From assembly GCA_025464045.1 (NCBI GenBank), contig JAODBQ010000206.1, positions 1 through 7,708 on the forward strand: DNA of 7,708 nt. The letters run 5' to 3'. Shown piece after piece: positions 4,703 to 7,708 of the stretch (its first letter is position 1; the number at the start of each line of letters is the position of its first letter). The notes under the pieces are model-generated. The model ran no database searches. It saw only the letters and a list, made by a program, of their open reading frames with translations, and was not told where the DNA came from. The translations under genes were made by a program, and so were the position numbers. This DNA is from Ilumatobacteraceae bacterium. Its GTDB lineage: Bacteria > Actinomycetota > Acidimicrobiia > Acidimicrobiales > Ilumatobacteraceae.

Positions 4703-6859
4703 ATGCCCACGAACGTTGCCGCCGGGTCGCCGGACGTCGGCCAGGCCGAGGAGGGCACCCGCACGGTGCTCGGCACCTGCCACCACGACTGCCCGGACAG
4801 CTGCGGCTGGCACGTCACCGTGCGCGACCCGCGGCCCAACGGCGCGAACAGCACCGGCGTGGCCCAGGCGGTGCAGCTGCGCGGCAACCCGGCGCATCCG
4901 TACTCGCTCGGCGAGCTGTGCCCGAAGGTCAACCACTTCCTCGACCGGGTGTACAGCCCGCACCGGGTGCTGCACCCGCTGCGCCGCGTCGGACCGAAGG
5001 GTGCGGGTCGGTTCGAGCAGATCTCATGGGACGACGCGCTCACCGAGATCGCGGCGCGGGTGCAGGCGGCGATCGCGAGGCACGGCGCCGAGACGGTGAT
5101 GCCGTACAGCGATGCCGGCAACCAGAGCGTGCTGGCGATGTACTACCCCGAGCGCTTCTGGAACCGGCTCGGCGCCAGCAACCTGTGGCGGGCGATCTGC
5201 GGCAACGTCGCCGGCGAAGGCGTGAAGATGACGAACGGCACCGGGCGCGGCCTCGATCCGCTCGAGCTACGCCACGCCAAGCTGATCCTGCTGTGGGGGA
5301 CCAACACCCGGCTCACCAACCGCCACCTGTGGCCCACCATCGAGGCGGCGCGTGCGGACGGCGCGCGGGTGGTCGTGATCGACCCGATCCGCACGCTCAC
5401 CGCGGAGGCCGCCGACGGGTTCGTGCAGCCGCTGCCCGGCACCGACGTCGCCCTGATGCTGGCGATGATGCACGTCCTCGTGCGCGACGGGCTCGTCGAC
5501 GAGCAGTGGGTCGCGGCGAACACGCTCGGGTTCGAGGACCTCGTCGCCCACGTCGCCGAGTGGACGCCGACGCGCGCGGCGACGGTCTGCGGACTTCCTG
5601 CAGCCGAGATCGAGCAGCTCGCGACTGCGTACGGCACGACCCGACCGGTGGCGATCCGCACGTTGATCGGCGCCGAGCACCACGAGAACGGGGCGATGTT
5701 CTTCCGCACGCTCGCGTGCCTCCCCGCGCTCGTCGGTGCCTGGGCGCACCGCGGCGGTGGCCTCGCCCGCTCGGTCGGTTCCTGGAGCGACGCGGCGGTG
5801 GACACCAAGGCGCTCACCCGCCCCGAGCTCCGCCGCGGGCCGGCGCGACGATGGCTGAACATGAGCCGCCTCGGCGAGGTGCTCGCCGGCTTCGACGACG
5901 CGGGGGCGCCGCTCGAACCGCCGGTGACGGCAATGATCGTGTGGAACGCGAACCCGCTCGTGGCCACCCCCAACGCCGAGCTCGTGCGCCGCGGCATGGA
6001 GCGCGAGGACCTGTTCACGGTCGTCCACGACCAGTTCCTCACCGACACCGCCCGCTATGCGGACATCGTCCTGCCGGCCACGACGCAGATCGAGTCCACC
6101 GACGTGGTCACCTCGTGGGGACACCTGTGGCTCGGCTGGAACGAGGCTGCCATCGAGCCCCTCGGCGAGTCCGTGAGCAACAGCGAGCTGCACCGTCGCC
6201 TCGCTCGAGCGTTCGGGTTCACCGAGCCGGCGCTGTTCGACGACGATGCTGCGGCGCTGTCGCAGGCGATGCCCTCCGTCGACCTCGACGAGCTGCGCAC
6301 CACCGGGTTCCTGCGGACCACGGAGTACCCGAGCGACGGCCGGCCCTTCGGCGACGGACGCTTCCCGACCGCGTCGGGCAAGGTCGAGCTGCGCAGCGCG
6401 GGCCTGGCACGGCTCGGTCAGCCGGCGTTGCCCACGTTCGTGGCACCACGCGAGTCGCCCGCCGGCGATCCACTGCTCGCGGCCCGCTATCCGCTCAGCC
6501 TGCTCACGCCCAAGCGCCACACCCGCTTCCTCAACTCGAGCTACTCCCATCTGCCCAAGCACGGCCCGCGCGAGGGCAGCCCGTTCGTCGAGCTCGACGC
6601 GCACGACGCAGCGGCACGGGGCATCGTCGACGGCGACGAGGTCGAGGTGCGCAACGACCGCGCGACGCTGCGGCTGACCGCGCAGATCACGAACCGTTTG
6701 CGGCCCGGCGTGGTCGCGATCCCGTTCGGCTGGTGGAGCGCGCAGCACGGAGACGGGCACGTGGCCAACTCGCTGACCAACGACGCGCTCACCGAATGGG
6801 GCGGCGGCGTGGCGTACAGCGACACGTTGGTCGAGATCGGCCGCGTCGTCGCGCCGTAG
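4703..6859 (+). CDS. Molybdopterin-dependent oxidoreductase with N-terminal Fe-S cluster motif
   Basis: This 718-residue protein belongs to the bis-MGD molybdenum/tungsten oxidoreductases (DMSO reductase superfamily, BisC-like). The N-terminal cluster motif is C26-x3-C30-x3-C34-x38-C73, within GTCHHDCPDSCGWHV and GELCPKVN, suited to a 4Fe-4S cluster. Family landmarks follow: DRVYSPHRVLHPLRRVGPKG (81-100), SWDDALTEIA (108-117), LLWGTNTRLTNRH (196-208), VVVIDPIRTLT (223-233), VWNANP (413-418), DIVLPATTQIESTDV, FPTASGKVEL, and a C-terminal dinucleotide-binding domain (about 592-718) starting near LLTPKRHTRFLN. In the Mo-ligand region, AICGNVAGEG (164-173), the position matching Sec140 of E. coli formate dehydrogenase H appears to be Ala170, so a protein ligand to Mo may be missing. 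There is no Tat signal, so it is probably cytoplasmic. No partner subunits are nearby. The substrate is unknown; formate, nitrate or other oxyanions cannot be told apart. Start: ATG 4703, without a clear Shine-Dalgarno, probably coupled to BrkB. Confidence 0.9.
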   Translation: MPTNVAAGSPDVGQAEEGTRTVLGTCHHDCPDSCGWHVTVRDPRPNGANSTGVAQAVQLRGNPAHPYSLGELCPKVNHFLDRVYSPHRVLHPLRRVGPKGAGRFEQISWDDALTEIAARVQAAIARHGAETVMPYSDAGNQSVLAMYYPERFWNRLGASNLWRAICGNVAGEGVKMTNGTGRGLDPLELRHAKLILLWGTNTRLTNRHLWPTIEAARADGARVVVIDPIRTLTAEAADGFVQPLPGTDVALMLAMMHVLVRDGLVDEQWVAANTLGFEDLVAHVAEWTPTRAATVCGLPAAEIEQLATAYGTTRPVAIRTLIGAEHHENGAMFFRTLACLPALVGAWAHRGGGLARSVGSWSDAAVDTKALTRPELRRGPARRWLNMSRLGEVLAGFDDAGAPLEPPVTAMIVWNANPLVATPNAELVRRGMEREDLFTVVHDQFLTDTARYADIVLPATTQIESTDVVTSWGHLWLGWNEAAIEPLGESVSNSELHRRLARAFGFTEPALFDDDAAALSQAMPSVDLDELRTTGFLRTTEYPSDGRPFGDGRFPTASGKVELRSAGLARLGQPALPTFVAPRESPAGDPLLAARYPLSLLTPKRHTRFLNSSYSHLPKHGPREGSPFVELDAHDAAARGIVDGDEVEVRNDRATLRLTAQITNRLRPGVVAIPFGWWSAQHGDGHVANSLTNDALTEWGGGVAYSDTLVEIGRVVAP

Positions 6860-6869
6860 GAGCGCGCCT

Positions 6870-6887
6870 CCCCGGAACGGCCCGGGG
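6870..6887 (+). terminator. Possible terminator hairpin after the oxidoreductase gene
   Basis: CCCCGG (6870-6875) pairs with CCGGGG (6882-6887) around the loop AACGGC, 10 bases after the oxidoreductase stop. GGGGGG follows, but no T tract, so factor-independent termination is unproven. It could also be a leader structure of the downstream MgtE-like gene. Confidence 0.4.
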
Positions 6888-6907
6888 TCGGGGGGTAACG
6901 TGCGGCC

Positions 6908-7708
6908 ATGGCTGCTGAGCTGATCTACGCGTTCAGGATCATGCGCCTACCGCTCCTCGACGCGGGCGGCTCGACCATCGGCAGTGTCGAGGACATCGTC
7001 GTCATCCCCGGCACCAGCGGATCGAACCCGCGCGTGCTCGGTTTCGTGGCCACGAGCCAGCGCCGACGGATCTTCGTCAACGCGGCGCGCATCGGCTCGC
7101 TCGACAGCGACGGGGCGCGGCTGCGCAGCTGGGACGTGGACCTCAAGCCGTTCAAGCCGCGCCGCGCCGAGGTGCTGATCGGGCGCGACATCATCGACCG
7201 CAAGATCGGCGACGAGACCGTCAGCGACGTCGCCCTGCGCCTCAAGGGCGACGGCCGCCAGCAGTGGTGGGAGCCGTCGAAGGTCCGCCTCGCGCGACGT
7301 TCGGCGTTGCGCCGGCGCCCGAGCTACCGGCTCGTGGACTTCGACGACGTGCCCGACCTGTTCGCCCACGTCGCCGGCGCCGAGATGGCTGCCGAGGCCG
7401 CCCGCCTGCGCGACATGCACCCGAGCGACGTGGCCGGGTTCGTCCGCGCGATGCCGCTCACGCAACGGCGCCAGCTCGCCGAGGCGATGGACGACGAACG
7501 CCTCGCCGACCTGCTGGAGGAGCTGCCAGAGGCGGAGCAGCTGCGAATCATCGACGGCCTCGACATCTCGCGGCTGATCAACGTGCTCGAGGAGATGGAG
7601 TACGACGACCTCGCCGACCTCCTCGCCGAGATGCCGGGCGAGCAGCGCACCCGCATCCTCGACGCGATGGACGACGACGACGCGGCCGTCATGCGTCAGC
7701 TGCTCTCG
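6908..7708 (+). CDS. PRC-barrel / MgtE N-domain protein, C-terminus beyond the window
   Basis: The visible 267 residues have two parts. Residues 5-115 form a PRC-barrel-like region: ELIYAFRIMRLPLLDAGG, GSVEDIVVIPG, RVLGFVATSQRRRIFVNAARI, then a second similar segment AEVLIGRDIIDRKIGDETVSDVALRL. After a basic linker (125-142), residues 165-267 form the MgtE N-terminal superhelical domain, made of repeated short helices: MHPSDVAGFVRAMP, QRRQLAEAMDDERLADLLEELP, INVLEEMEYDDLADLLAEMP, EQRTRILDAMDDDDAAVMRQLL. The acidic turns (DD, EE, DDDD) are typical and in MgtE help sense Mg2+. Actinobacterial relatives of this layout usually continue into paired CBS domains, with or without the channel-forming MgtE transmembrane domain; that part is outside the window, so transporter versus soluble sensor cannot be decided. 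Start: ATG 6908, the only in-frame start nearby. The Shine-Dalgarno is weak (GGGGGG about 12 bases upstream). The gap of 48 bases holds a hairpin, so it may have its own promoter or be read through. Confidence 0.85.
   Translation, partial: MAAELIYAFRIMRLPLLDAGGSTIGSVEDIVVIPGTSGSNPRVLGFVATSQRRRIFVNAARIGSLDSDGARLRSWDVDLKPFKPRRAEVLIGRDIIDRKIGDETVSDVALRLKGDGRQQWWEPSKVRLARRSALRRRPSYRLVDFDDVPDLFAHVAGAEMAAEAARLRDMHPSDVAGFVRAMPLTQRRQLAEAMDDERLADLLEELPEAEQLRIIDGLDISRLINVLEEMEYDDLADLLAEMPGEQRTRILDAMDDDDAAVMRQLLS

Noticed and set aside
5267..6760. 497-codon minus-strand frame opposite the Mo enzyme
   Set aside because: It is an antisense shadow with no domain or ribosome binding site support.
4126..6918. 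930-codon plus-strand frame overlapping BrkB and the Mo enzyme
   Set aside because: The composition is Arg/Ala/Gly-rich without recognisable motifs. The alternate frame carries all family motifs of the oxidoreductase.
1..7708. Search for CRISPR, mobile elements, toxin-antitoxin or defence genes
   Set aside because: I see no spaced direct repeats, transposase or integrase motifs, tRNA-like cloverleaf or defence domains on either strand.

Overview
This is a very GC-rich window packed with genes. It most resembles an actinobacterial chromosome, possibly from the class Acidimicrobiia (relatives of Ilumatobacter). That placement is inferred from four things: the base composition, a protein of the mycothiol-dependent maleylpyruvate isomerase/DinB type, a PRC-barrel plus MgtE-N protein with the actinobacterial layout, and a serine/threonine/glycine-rich lipoprotein with a CLREQGVDV-type segment. 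No 16S or marker gene is present to settle it.

Layout. The left part (1-2788) is on the minus strand. In transcription order it holds a 571-residue D-aminoacylase-like amidohydrolase, a 260-residue MDMPI/DinB-type protein joined to it by an ATGA stop/start overlap, a 62-residue zinc-ribbon protein 26 bases further on, and possibly the start of another gene running off the left edge. The spacing suggests one operon. A 161-base divergent region (2789-2949) separates it from the plus-strand part. There lie a 201-residue lipoprotein, a YihY/BrkB-family membrane protein with a strong ribosome binding site, a 718-residue molybdopterin oxidoreductase starting 9 bases after the BrkB stop, and a PRC-barrel/MgtE-N protein cut by the right edge. 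GC-rich hairpins without a T tract lie in the gaps before BrkB and before the MgtE-like gene. They may end transcription.

How the genes work together. The amidohydrolase and the MDMPI-like protein are probably made together and may act in one catabolic or detoxification route, but the sequence does not name a substrate. BrkB and the oxidoreductase are probably co-translated, with no obvious functional link. The Mo enzyme has no Tat signal and no electron-transfer partner in the window, so it is probably cytoplasmic.

I found no CRISPR array, transposase, phage gene, toxin-antitoxin pair, tRNA or rRNA. Every gap is shorter than 165 bases. The window looks like ordinary chromosome. The points most worth a second look are the altered metal ligands of the amidohydrolase, the apparent lack of a protein ligand to Mo in the oxidoreductase, the ATGA-coupled enzyme pair, and a perfect 13-bp inverted repeat at the left edge.
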